From contig CAIRYG010000005.1 in assembly GCA_903882745.1 (NCBI GenBank), positions 62,001 through 126,000 of the forward strand: a stretch of 64,000 nt of DNA, read 5' to 3'. The notes below the pieces were generated by a model. The model saw only the letters and a list, made by a program, of their open reading frames with translations, had not been told where the DNA came from and did not search any database. This document shows positions 43,663 through 53,268 of this stretch, in pieces. Both the position numbers and the translations under genes were made by a program. Position 1 is the stretch's first letter, and every line of letters begins with the position of its first letter. This stretch comes from an uncultured Gemmatimonadota bacterium. Lineage in GTDB: Bacteria; Gemmatimonadota; Gemmatimonadetes; Gemmatimonadales; Gemmatimonadaceae.

Positions 43663-45006
43663 ATGTCAATAATGAAAAAGCTCCTAAGCTGTGTCGGCGT
43701 CGTCGTCGCTTGTTTATTCCCATCTTTAGTATACGGGCAGAGCGAACCGAAGTATCCAAATACGATTGTGAATGCTGGCGGTGCGACGGTGCGTGACGGG
43801 ATTTCCCTAAGTGACTGTCTTAACCTAGGAAAGACCGGTGGGTTTCCCTTTGTCAATTACACGAAGAATCGCGCACCTGCGAATTCACGCTGCAGTCTAT
43901 TCCCTCAGCGGACCTTCCAGGACCTGAGTACGGCCGGCAGCCAGGACTGGGATCTCTATGTATTGGGTGTAGTGGCCCCAAGCGTGACCGCACCTTCTGA
44001 AGGCAAAATTGCCTGCGCCGTCGATGGTCAGACCTGTAATCTTTCCGGCCCCGCCTGGGTACAATATGGCGTGGCTGGAAATCTGAAAGGGTCATTCAAA
44101 ATGAATGGGGCATTTACATGTTTGCCCGCCAGCTTCAACATACCCGATCCGATTCCGGGTGTTCAAAAGACCTGTTTCATTAGTTCCAAACCAGTGCTGG
44201 CTGATGACGGCAGCGTCACTGCCTGTGCCGGCGATGGTGAGACCTGTAATCTTTCCGGGCCAGCCTGGGTGGTGTATGGCGTGCAGGGAAATGTTAAGGG
44301 ATCATTTGAAATGAAGGGGGCCTTCATGTGCTTGCCTGCCAGCTTCAACATCCCGGATCCAATCCCGGGTGTGCGAAAGACGTGTTTCATCAGCTCTAGG
44401 CCACTCATCCCGCCTTATTCGCGCCCAGCGCTGACCGTAGGTCCGATCAGCCCTACGGAGTTTGGTAATGGCTCGATATCATTTCGTGCGAATATTTCAA
44501 CCGGTGGCGCCGCCACCACCTATCAGTTTTTCGTCGAGCCCACCAACGCAAACCCTCCTACTGGGTTCACGCTTGGGAGCGCTGGTTTAGGGGCAAACGC
44601 TGCGCCGCCGACGGCGACGTCCATCAGCGGCACGGTGTCTGGTCTCACCTGTGGCACGAGCTATTATTTGGGTGTCACCGTCAATAATGGCGGTAGTAAC
44701 GTATATGGAATTACGCCAATACCGTTTGTCGTGAAATGCTCAGAATCTCAGGTGACACCGGCGTATCCGAATACGATTGCGAATGCTGGCGGTGCGACGG
44801 TGCGTGACGGGATTTCCCTAAGTGACTGTCTCAACCTGGGAAAAACCGGTGGGTTTCCCTATGCCAATTACACGAAGAATCGCGCACCTGCGAATTCACG
44901 CTGCAGTCTATTCCCTCAGCGGACCTTCCAGGCACTCAGTACGGCCGGCAGTTCGGACTGGGATCTCTATGTAACGGGTGCAGAGAGAGAAAAGTTTAAC
45001 GACTGA
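43663..45006 (+). CDS. secreted cysteine-rich repeat protein with an Fn3-like domain
   Basis: A signal peptide (LLSCVGVVVACLFPSLVYGQ) is followed by an A-B-B-Fn3-A layout. A units (about residues 30-100 and 368-437) share DGISLSDCLNLGKTGGFP and ANSRCSLFPQRTFQ and look PAN/apple-like. B units (about 117-178 and 187-248) show the pattern C..DG.TCNLSGPAWV.YG...C...DP.PG..K.C, known to me from many secreted carbohydrate-related proteins. An Fn3-like domain (about 255-360) links them. The A units are nearly identical at DNA level. Codon use is less GC-rich than in the neighbours, suggesting transfer. A ligand-binding or adhesion role is likely. Confidence 0.75.
   Translation: MSIMKKLLSCVGVVVACLFPSLVYGQSEPKYPNTIVNAGGATVRDGISLSDCLNLGKTGGFPFVNYTKNRAPANSRCSLFPQRTFQDLSTAGSQDWDLYVLGVVAPSVTAPSEGKIACAVDGQTCNLSGPAWVQYGVAGNLKGSFKMNGAFTCLPASFNIPDPIPGVQKTCFISSKPVLADDGSVTACAGDGETCNLSGPAWVVYGVQGNVKGSFEMKGAFMCLPASFNIPDPIPGVRKTCFISSRPLIPPYSRPALTVGPISPTEFGNGSISFRANISTGGAATTYQFFVEPTNANPPTGFTLGSAGLGANAAPPTATSISGTVSGLTCGTSYYLGVTVNNGGSNVYGITPIPFVVKCSESQVTPAYPNTIANAGGATVRDGISLSDCLNLGKTGGFPYANYTKNRAPANSRCSLFPQRTFQALSTAGSSDWDLYVTGAEREKFND
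43753..43962 (+). repeat. 210-bp direct repeat, first copy
   Basis: This segment and 44764-44973 are nearly identical at the DNA level over 210 bp (offset 1,011 bp), differing at only a small number of positions. Both encode the A unit of the secreted repeat protein. Such conservation at silent sites indicates recent duplication or gene conversion. Confidence 0.9.
44011..44192 (+). repeat. B-unit tandem duplication, first copy (second at 44221-44402)
   Basis: Two adjacent units repeat with a period of 210 bp. Identical stretches such as GACCTGTAATCTTTCCGG are mixed with diverged ones, so this duplication is older than that of the A units. Both encode the C..DG.TC repeat. Confidence 0.85.
44764..44973 (+). 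repeat. 210-bp direct repeat, second copy
   Basis: Partner of 43753-43962. It ends nine codons before the start of a divergent, charged C-terminal tail of the protein. Confidence 0.9.
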
Positions 45007-45155
45007 CGGGAAAAACTTGGGAGCGCCATTTCCCGAGCTTGTTTCGGATCGGCGTACAGGTTGCTCCTGACGATGGTAGAGGCATTCAGCGCGGTGCGAG
45101 GGGCGGCCAGTGGTGCGATGTGCACACTGGCGCCTCATCGCAGCGGCTGAAGACT

Positions 45156-45401
45156 TCACACCGCGTGCCTTCGCCAGGCAAACCACCCGCTGACGGCGAT
45201 CGAGAGCCCGATTAGGATCTGACCGGCAGGCTGGCGCGCTGGCGCGCGGACGAGCCACACGGCACCCCAGACCATGGAGGCGATGCCGAAGGTCATAAGG
45301 ACAGCGGCGATTGCGGCGTGGTGGCCGCGGGCGCGTCGCACGATGAGGTATACCAGCAGCAGCGGAACGAGCATCAGCGCACAGGCGAGGAGCAGTTCCA
45401 T
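45156..45401 (-). CDS. small membrane protein, unknown
   Basis: The 81-residue product has three hydrophobic stretches (LLLACALMLVPLLLVYLIV, AIAAVLMTFGIASMVWGAVWLV, AGQILIGLSIAVSGWFAW) and positively charged loops (RRARGHH). A CGGAGA site ten bases before ATG 45401 supports the start; the frame upstream to 45734 encodes an unlikely Arg/Pro-rich sequence and is rejected. It follows the next membrane protein gene by 59 bp on the same strand. No family recognised. Confidence 0.55.
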   Translation of the reverse strand: MELLLACALMLVPLLLVYLIVRRARGHHAAIAAVLMTFGIASMVWGAVWLVRAPARQPAGQILIGLSIAVSGWFAWRRHAV

Positions 45402-45460
45402 GTGATGAATCTCCGCGGTGGGTGGGATTCGTGCGGTGGGTGGTGCGTGCTGTTGACCGC

Positions 45461-45913
45461 TCAGCGCATCGTGCGGAAAGGCCAGCGGGGCCAGGCGCAC
45501 TGCTGTGATGCGTCGCCGCTGTCGAGAAACTCCAGGGCAAAGGCAAGCCCGCCGACGCCAACTACCATGAACGCCATGGTGGTTGCGGCCCAGATTCCGC
45601 GAGTTGCCGAGTGGGCTGCGCCGACGATGGGGAGCCGCGACTCGAGCGCCGTGATCATGCCCACGCACAGGACACAGGCGACTGCGGGGAGCGCGCACAC
45701 CGTGAGGAAGCGGCGCCATGACGCGCCCGTCCAATGTGCACGTCGCCGGAGATACCCGGAGCGCGCGCGGGTGAGATAGCGACCGAGGACGGCCGTCGCG
45801 ATGAGGAAGGTGAGCCCGTTCCTGAGCGGTGATGCGGGCAGCAGGATGGCAACAATAATTGCGAGAAGCGCGATGCTCGTGCCGATAGAGCGGAGGCTGT
45901 TGCTAATCGGCAT
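45461..45913 (-). CDS. membrane protein, unknown
   Basis: The 150-residue product has four hydrophobic segments (IGTSIALLAIIVAILLPA, GLTFLIATAVLGRYL, FLTVCALPAVACVLCVGMITAL, GIWAATTMAFMVVGVGGLAFAL) and a central Arg-rich loop (ARSGYLRRRAHW). ATG 45913 is chosen because the hydrophobic region follows closely; the frame also allows 45940. Probably cotranscribed with the small membrane protein downstream. No family recognised. Confidence 0.55.
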   Translation of the reverse strand: MPISNSLRSIGTSIALLAIIVAILLPASPLRNGLTFLIATAVLGRYLTRARSGYLRRRAHWTGASWRRFLTVCALPAVACVLCVGMITALESRLPIVGAAHSATRGIWAATTMAFMVVGVGGLAFALEFLDSGDASQQCAWPRWPFRTMR

Positions 45914-46036
45914 CCGGCTCCTGGGGTAAATGGCACGCACTGTTCGCCCACTAGTTTCTACGAACGGCAGTCCGAAACGGACTTGTGGTACGGTGTGTCC
46001 CTGACGTGCCGCCGCTGGCGCAGCTTTGACCGTTAC

Positions 46037-46963
46037 TTACGAATCCTCGAAGTAATCTCCGTCGATGCTCTTGACCGTGTATGACCCTTTGGGGCTGACA
46101 CCGATGTCGAACTCAAACATCAGACCGACGAGGCGCCCGCCATCAATTAATACGATCCGGCTGTCAATCTTCTGGGCATACTCCTCTGCCTCGCGCGTGA
46201 AGGTAGACGTTGTGATGAAGACGCCTTTCTTCGCTCGCTGACCCTGAAGCGCGCCAGCGAACTTCTGAATTTCTGGTCTTCCCACTGACGACTCCCATCG
46301 TTTCGCTTGGACATAGATTACGTCAAGGCCCAAACGATCTTCGTCGATTACGCCGTCGATACCACCGTCGCCTGATCGCCCAACGGCGCGAGCCGCTTCC
46401 TCTCGGCTTCCGCCGTAGCCCATACGGACGAGAAGGTCAATCACAAGCTGTTCGAAGAAGGCCGGCTGCACCTGTTTCACGGTGCTGAGTAGTTCCGCCT
46501 CGATCTCAGTTCGGAGCCTGCCGTACGCTTCCTCAAGTGCCTCGTCGGGCGGGAGCGACAGTGTAGCCGAGACGTGAACCGTGGAATCCGCTATCGTTTC
46601 ATCGATGGCCTCGACGCGCGAACGAGATCGAAAATTACGAAAATCCTCGAACTGCGCTAGAAAGTCGGAGTCGATGCGGCTTGGCTTTTGCGCCAAGACT
46701 TGTGTTCCACGATTCGTAATCGCGTACAAGCCGCGTCGCGGCGAATCGACGAGGGCGGCTTGTTTCAGGTAGGTCAGGGCCCAGCCAACACGACTCCGAA
46801 TCACCGTCGCCCTTCCGCTTGGCAGAAGCACTTCGCGTTCAGCCGCTGATAACTGAAAGTGATCGGCCATTAGCTCCGTCATCGCGAGCCGTTGCCGAGC
46901 CTTACCGTCCGCGAGAGCCTGTAGCACGGGAAGCATCGCGTCTATGTGGGTGGGTATCGGCAT
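46037..46963 (-). CDS. mrr: Mrr-type restriction endonuclease
   Basis: The 308-residue protein has the Mrr architecture. An N-terminal winged-helix domain (MLPVLQALADGKARQRLAMTELMADHF through RSRVGWALTYLKQAALVDSPRRGLYAIT) is followed by the Mrr_cat PD-(D/E)xK nuclease: FEQLVIDLLVRMGYGG, GRSGDGGIDGVIDEDRLGLDVIYVQAKRW with the D...QxK active-site residues, and GVFITTSTFTREAEEYA. Mrr cuts DNA carrying foreign methylation. It has its own likely ribosome-binding site (GGAG) and is not fused with the neighbouring PH-domain gene. It belongs to the accessory stretch that also holds the restriction-modification operon. Confidence 0.9.
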   Translation of the reverse strand: MPIPTHIDAMLPVLQALADGKARQRLAMTELMADHFQLSAAEREVLLPSGRATVIRSRVGWALTYLKQAALVDSPRRGLYAITNRGTQVLAQKPSRIDSDFLAQFEDFRNFRSRSRVEAIDETIADSTVHVSATLSLPPDEALEEAYGRLRTEIEAELLSTVKQVQPAFFEQLVIDLLVRMGYGGSREEAARAVGRSGDGGIDGVIDEDRLGLDVIYVQAKRWESSVGRPEIQKFAGALQGQRAKKGVFITTSTFTREAEEYAQKIDSRIVLIDGGRLVGLMFEFDIGVSPKGSYTVKSIDGDYFEDS

Positions 46964-47080
46964 TGCGAATTGGCTCCAGGTTCCTGCTATTTTGCGAACG
47001 ACGAATTTCTATTTCGCGGCCAACTGGTGACCTACGTTGCTCCTGCTGGGCTTAGTCTCGTGCGTCCAGCGCGGACACAA

Positions 47081-47689
47081 CTAACGCGCGGGCTCGACAG
47101 TTTGCCCGCAGAAGCGACACCGTGTTGCCTTACCGAGAATTCGCTCGGCACAGTACGGACAGTCGCGCTCTTGGCGGGGCTCGGCGACGACGCCAGCATT
47201 GCTCAGGCTCTCGGTTCTTGACGGTCTCACGGATGGGGTGTCGAGTTGTTGCTGCACTTGCTTTCGAAACTCGATTGGAGCGCGAATGTACTGAAATGGT
47301 TCTTTAGTTCCTCCGGTTCCACCAACGACGAGTGTTCCGAAATCGAATATCCGGCCAAGAATGTCTTGTTCGACGAGAATTCCCTCGACCTTTGAAAGCT
47401 GCAGCTCAATGGTCCGCCTGCTCAGTAGCCCAACCTTGATGATCACCCGGCTGGTGGTGACGGCGAACTCGCTCGTCTTGTATCGGACAGCGGCATAACC
47501 GGCGACAAGTGCGGCGAGAGCGAGCAGCAGTCCAGCGGCCGGGCCGGCTTCAGCGGCTGACTTGGCCACGAACAGCAACAGCAGGCTGAGAAATGCCAAT
47601 ATGCCGGCGCCGGCGAAGATGATTGGGTGAAGAGTGGTTCTGAAGACAACCCGTTCACCTGCGTTCAATTGATTGTCCACGTAGCTCAT
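47081..47689 (-). CDS. bacterial PH-domain membrane protein with C-terminal zinc ribbon
   Basis: In 202 residues: an N-terminal GERVVFRTTLHPIIFAG, two transmembrane helices (about 24-65), a bPH2/YdbS-like domain (YKTSEFAVTTSRVIIKVGLLSRRTIELQLSKVEGILVEQDILGRIFDFGTLVVGGTGG region), and a C-terminal zinc ribbon CPYCAERILGKATRCRFCG. ATG 47689 has GGAG six bases before it, so the frame from 47740 is rejected. PH-domain proteins of this type sense or bind membranes; a defence role is possible from the location between Mrr and a restriction operon, but is only inference. Confidence 0.82.
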   Translation of the reverse strand: MSYVDNQLNAGERVVFRTTLHPIIFAGAGILAFLSLLLLFVAKSAAEAGPAAGLLLALAALVAGYAAVRYKTSEFAVTTSRVIIKVGLLSRRTIELQLSKVEGILVEQDILGRIFDFGTLVVGGTGGTKEPFQYIRAPIEFRKQVQQQLDTPSVRPSRTESLSNAGVVAEPRQERDCPYCAERILGKATRCRFCGQTVEPAR

Positions 47690-47841
47690 GCAAACTCCAT
47701 CTTTCCAGAGGTTCGAGGGTGCGTGAGCGAGATGTGGCAACTCACGGCGCCAGTGTTCTAGAGCGAAAACAGGACAGATCTCTTGTACTCAACTGACAAT
47801 GCGATCGTGGAGTGATTGGCGTAAGCGGTGTGACGCTCGCG

Positions 47842-50406
<2,565 letters not shown>

Positions 50407-50422
50407 GTATTGGCGACGCCGG

Positions 50423-50752
50423 CTAGTTCAGACCTAGTCGCAAACCTTCGTTCTCCACGAGCTTCCACCACCGCTGATTGTCGTTGAAGCGGTATTTATA
50501 CTCGCCAGATTTGTATCCTCTGCGTGGCCCCTCGACATGCACGCCAGAGGCCTTCAATACCGTGGCCATAGCATGGTCATTGAAGTAGACACGCAACTCA
50601 GCGCCCCACTTGTTGCTCTGGCTCTGATAGTGCTCTGGCGTTCCCGGTGACACTGCGATGCCAGTGGCGGCTTGATAGCGCTTCTCAAACCTTGCTCTGC
50701 CGCCCGGGGATACTTCCGCCTCAAGAAGCAAGCCAATTTTTTTAGTCGCCAT
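50423..50752 (-). CDS. small unknown protein inside the restriction-modification operon
   Basis: The 109-residue product begins MATKKIGLLLEAEVSPGGRARFEKRYQ-like and is rich in aromatic and basic residues (GPRRGYKSGEYKYRFNDNQRWWKLVENEG). No signal or transmembrane helix is seen. GAGG eight bases before ATG 50752 and an 11-bp overlap with the methyltransferase gene fix the start; the helicase gene follows 16 bp later. Conservation inside this operon should tell whether it is a specificity factor, an inhibitor or a DNA mimic; the net basic character argues against a DNA mimic. Confidence 0.6.
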   Translation of the reverse strand: MATKKIGLLLEAEVSPGGRARFEKRYQAATGIAVSPGTPEHYQSQSNKWGAELRVYFNDHAMATVLKASGVHVEGPRRGYKSGEYKYRFNDNQRWWKLVENEGLRLGLN

Positions 50753-52358
50753 CTTCTTTCCCCTCGTGTTGAGACGTTTCTTCACCCTTCACGGCGCTAC
50801 TGTCGAAAGGTCGAATCTTTGAACCAATGAACGCGACTTCCTCTTTCGTTAGCGAATATCGTTTCGCAAGTATTTCATCTGTCCATTCTTCCTTTGCGTC
50901 AAGCACTGGCACGAAGCCGTACGCAGATTTCGTGAGGTGGTGCGAGTACATGAACTGAGACAGAAGGAACCGGAAGAAGCGCGTTTTCATGTAGGCAACC
51001 AAATTGATCGCTTCTTTCTTTGTCTTGTATGCACCGACAACAAGGTATGTCTCGTTGCAAATTGTCCCGGGGGGAAGAATGTCGATCTTCGAGAGCACCC
51101 GTCGTCGCCCGTCCTTGCCAGGATTGCCGGCGTGGTCGTACCCGACGTAGGAGGTTATGACTTTCCACTTACCAATCAACTCTGTGCCAACTTCAACCTT
51201 GGTGCGGGGGTATGGACCTTCACCTTTTTCCCAGCGAAGAATCAAGTCGCCAGATTTTTCTGGGCGAACATTGGTAGCAATGCCGAAGGGCTTTCTAGCC
51301 GACACCTGCTCGCTCATCCGCACTTCTTCCGCCTTTAGGACTTTGCGGATGATGGGCACTGCGTCGCTATGCCTCACAAATGTCGGAAATTCATCCAGAC
51401 GCCGCACTGCAACCGCGGGAAGGGTATCTCCTGCGAAGTTGGTCACTTCGCACAGCCCCTCCGAATCACGTTCCCAGAGGAAGTAGCAAACACCGCCAGC
51501 GAGATCGATACCCGGGAATGCATCTGTCGCGTTCTCATAGTCCACAACTTTTCGGATTCTCCGATCCCCTAACATCGTCGCTCTAAAGTCGCCAAGTCCT
51601 TTCCCGCCTCCAAACCACCGCGAAGGAATCACCATCGTGAGGTAGCGCGGCTCAAGGGCCTTAGCCTGTTCAACAAATTTGTTATAGATAGGCATTGCGC
51701 TCGCGCCAAAGCCCCCGTCGTTCAGTTGATACGGTGGATTCCCAATAATGACGTCGAACTGCATATTGCCTCCAAATATCTCAGCGAGCCGAGACTTGAT
51801 GTTGTCAGTGTGTATGAACTCGTACGCATGAGTCTCAAGGTCAGCCGCCCTGTCAAAGTTGGATTTTCCAGCGCCGCAATACTGGCACTTGTCACCATCC
51901 CATGAGTGTTTAAGGCGGGTGAACCAGATGTTCCCATAGTAGTTAGAAAACGACTTGGCGATCGAGTGCTTGCCGTTAGCATGCTTTGAGCAATACAAAC
52001 TGCGCCTAGCGAGCAGACTGGTGAGTTGTGTAATGCCGATGCCGAACACCTGCTTCGTCACGATGTGGTTAACTCGCTTCTCCAAGTCCGGAATCTCTCG
52101 CTCCAGCCCCTTGGTAAGGCGGCTCGTTATCTCGCGCAAAAACACGCCGGACTTCGTGCAGGGGTCCAAGAACTTCAGGTTCTTGTCGGTCCAGATGTTC
52201 GCGCCGTCGTAGTTGTCGGCCCATGACTCGGCCAGTGTGTCCAGCATCCGGTTCGCGAACTCCGGCTGCGTGAATACCTCGTCATTGGAGAGGTTCGCGA
52301 TGCACGATAGAACGTCCGGATTGCGGCTGCGCAAGGCAAAGCTGGATTGGTTGCTCAT
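50742..52358 (-). CDS. Eco57I-like adenine-specific DNA methyltransferase
   Basis: A 538-residue gamma-type N6-adenine methyltransferase. NDEVFTQPEFANRMLDTL leads to a modified motif I (FLDPCTKSGVFL, about residues 63-74), then GIGITQLTSLLARRSLY, and the catalytic NPPY (IIGNPPYQLNDGG, 207-210). Between them is an insert with CxxC (GDKCQYCGAG, 158-161) and earlier Cys/His that could bind zinc. The C-terminal 250 residues (SARKPFGIATN..., RRVLSKIDILPPGTICNETYLVVG) resemble target-recognition regions of Eco57I/Type IIG enzymes. No nuclease motif is evident in it. It starts in an ATGA overlap with the upstream gene. No HsdS gene is present. Confidence 0.85.
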   Translation of the reverse strand: MSNQSSFALRSRNPDVLSCIANLSNDEVFTQPEFANRMLDTLAESWADNYDGANIWTDKNLKFLDPCTKSGVFLREITSRLTKGLEREIPDLEKRVNHIVTKQVFGIGITQLTSLLARRSLYCSKHANGKHSIAKSFSNYYGNIWFTRLKHSWDGDKCQYCGAGKSNFDRAADLETHAYEFIHTDNIKSRLAEIFGGNMQFDVIIGNPPYQLNDGGFGASAMPIYNKFVEQAKALEPRYLTMVIPSRWFGGGKGLGDFRATMLGDRRIRKVVDYENATDAFPGIDLAGGVCYFLWERDSEGLCEVTNFAGDTLPAVAVRRLDEFPTFVRHSDAVPIIRKVLKAEEVRMSEQVSARKPFGIATNVRPEKSGDLILRWEKGEGPYPRTKVEVGTELIGKWKVITSYVGYDHAGNPGKDGRRRVLSKIDILPPGTICNETYLVVGAYKTKKEAINLVAYMKTRFFRFLLSQFMYSHHLTKSAYGFVPVLDAKEEWTDEILAKRYSLTKEEVAFIGSKIRPFDSSAVKGEETSQHEGKEDGD

Positions 52359-52999
52359 ACAGTGATCTCCGGCGCGAGCGCGGCGAGTTCACCCACCATC
52401 ATGGGCGGGTAGCTTTTGGCCGCAGTGAAAATCTCGTGCTTGCCAAGGTGGGCAAAGAGCGACCCCTCGGCGCTGTAGGCGGATGACTGGGTGAGGCTGT
52501 CGTAGCGAAAGTCGCGTCGTTGAAACCGGCCTTTACCCAGATAGCCCCACTCAGCGAAAGTGATCGGCAGGTTGCCCTGGGCGCGCAGCTTCAGGGCGTC
52601 GCCGTGGACTAGGTTTTGCGATAGCACGTGGAACGCCGCGCGGTACAGGTCATCTGCCGGCGCGAGCTGCAGATACTCTGCGAAGATCGCCAGCAGGTTC
52701 GCGCGGCATTCAGCGATGTTGTCCGTGAGGAGCTCAATGCCGTAGATGCACATCAGCGCGAGCAACGCGTAGTGTCTCCGTTCGAAATCGGACTTGCCGT
52801 ACTTGTGTTCCACGGCGACCAACTTGCGTCGCAGAATCTGCACGAGGAAGTTGCCATCGCCGCACGCTGGCTCCAGAAAGCGCGAATCAATGCGCTCAGT
52901 CTCGCCTTTTACGAGGTCGAGCATTGCCTCAACCATCCATGCGGGGGTGAAGACCTCCCCGTGGTCGGCGACGCGCTGTTTGGATTTGACTAGGCTCAT
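52355..52999 (-). CDS. short N6-DNA-methylase-like protein lacking NPPY
   Basis: The 214-residue product resembles the SAM-binding half of HsdM/Eco57I-type enzymes: HGEVFTPAWMVEAMLDLV (residues 13-30), motif I FLEPACGDGNFL (41-52), and YALLALMCIYGIELLTDNIAECRANLLAIF. A catalytic NPPY or DPPY is absent from the remainder (residues 130-214). It may therefore be a non-catalytic partner of the Eco57I-like enzyme, or a remnant. ATG 52999 begins the conserved part, with GGAG 11 bases upstream; the frame from 53050 is less likely. First gene of the operon. Confidence 0.75.
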   Translation of the reverse strand: MSLVKSKQRVADHGEVFTPAWMVEAMLDLVKGETERIDSRFLEPACGDGNFLVQILRRKLVAVEHKYGKSDFERRHYALLALMCIYGIELLTDNIAECRANLLAIFAEYLQLAPADDLYRAAFHVLSQNLVHGDALKLRAQGNLPITFAEWGYLGKGRFQRRDFRYDSLTQSSAYSAEGSLFAHLGKHEIFTAAKSYPPMMVGELAALAPEITV

Positions 53000-53054
53000 G
53001 GGTCGATGCACTCCAGGCGTCGCGCTCTCTCGGTCACTGCGGGCTAACATGAAT

Positions 53055-53110
53055 TAGGCCGCATGCTTCACCCCACCGAGCAGCAAATACCCGCCTGACG
53101 GTGCGGCCTA
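53055..53110. repeat. 9-bp inverted repeat flanking 38 bp upstream of the restriction operon
   Basis: TAGGCCGCA and TGCGGCCTA face each other across 38 bp in the divergent intergenic region, followed by a short AGAGC/GCTCT hairpin (53115-53127). The repeat could be an operator for the restriction operon or the edge of an inserted segment. No recombinase gene is near. Confidence 0.45.
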
Positions 53111-53234
53111 TCAATAGAGCATCGCTCTTTATAAGGAGCGCCGCAAGTCGCGACCCCACTGAGTGTTGACCGCGCCCCCACCGAGCATCCCGGGCGACCC
53201 TCCGCCCTCCATAACGCTTCCCCCCCCAAAGCCG

Positions 53235-53240
53235 TAAGTT
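53235..53240 (+). promoter_or_regulatory. TAAGTT -10-like element of the M28 peptidase gene
   Basis: The hexamer lies 28 bp before the peptidase ATG and belongs to the recurrent TAnnTT class seen before other genes here. No convincing -35 is seen. Confidence 0.35.
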
Positions 53241-53268
53241 GAATCGTCCCCCTACCCGAGCCCGCACG

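Noticed and set aside
44908-45734. Longer minus-strand frames (192-217 codons) over the small membrane protein genes
   Set aside because: Their N-terminal parts are Arg/Pro/His-rich without structure. The credible proteins are the hydrophobic segments starting at 45401 and 45913.
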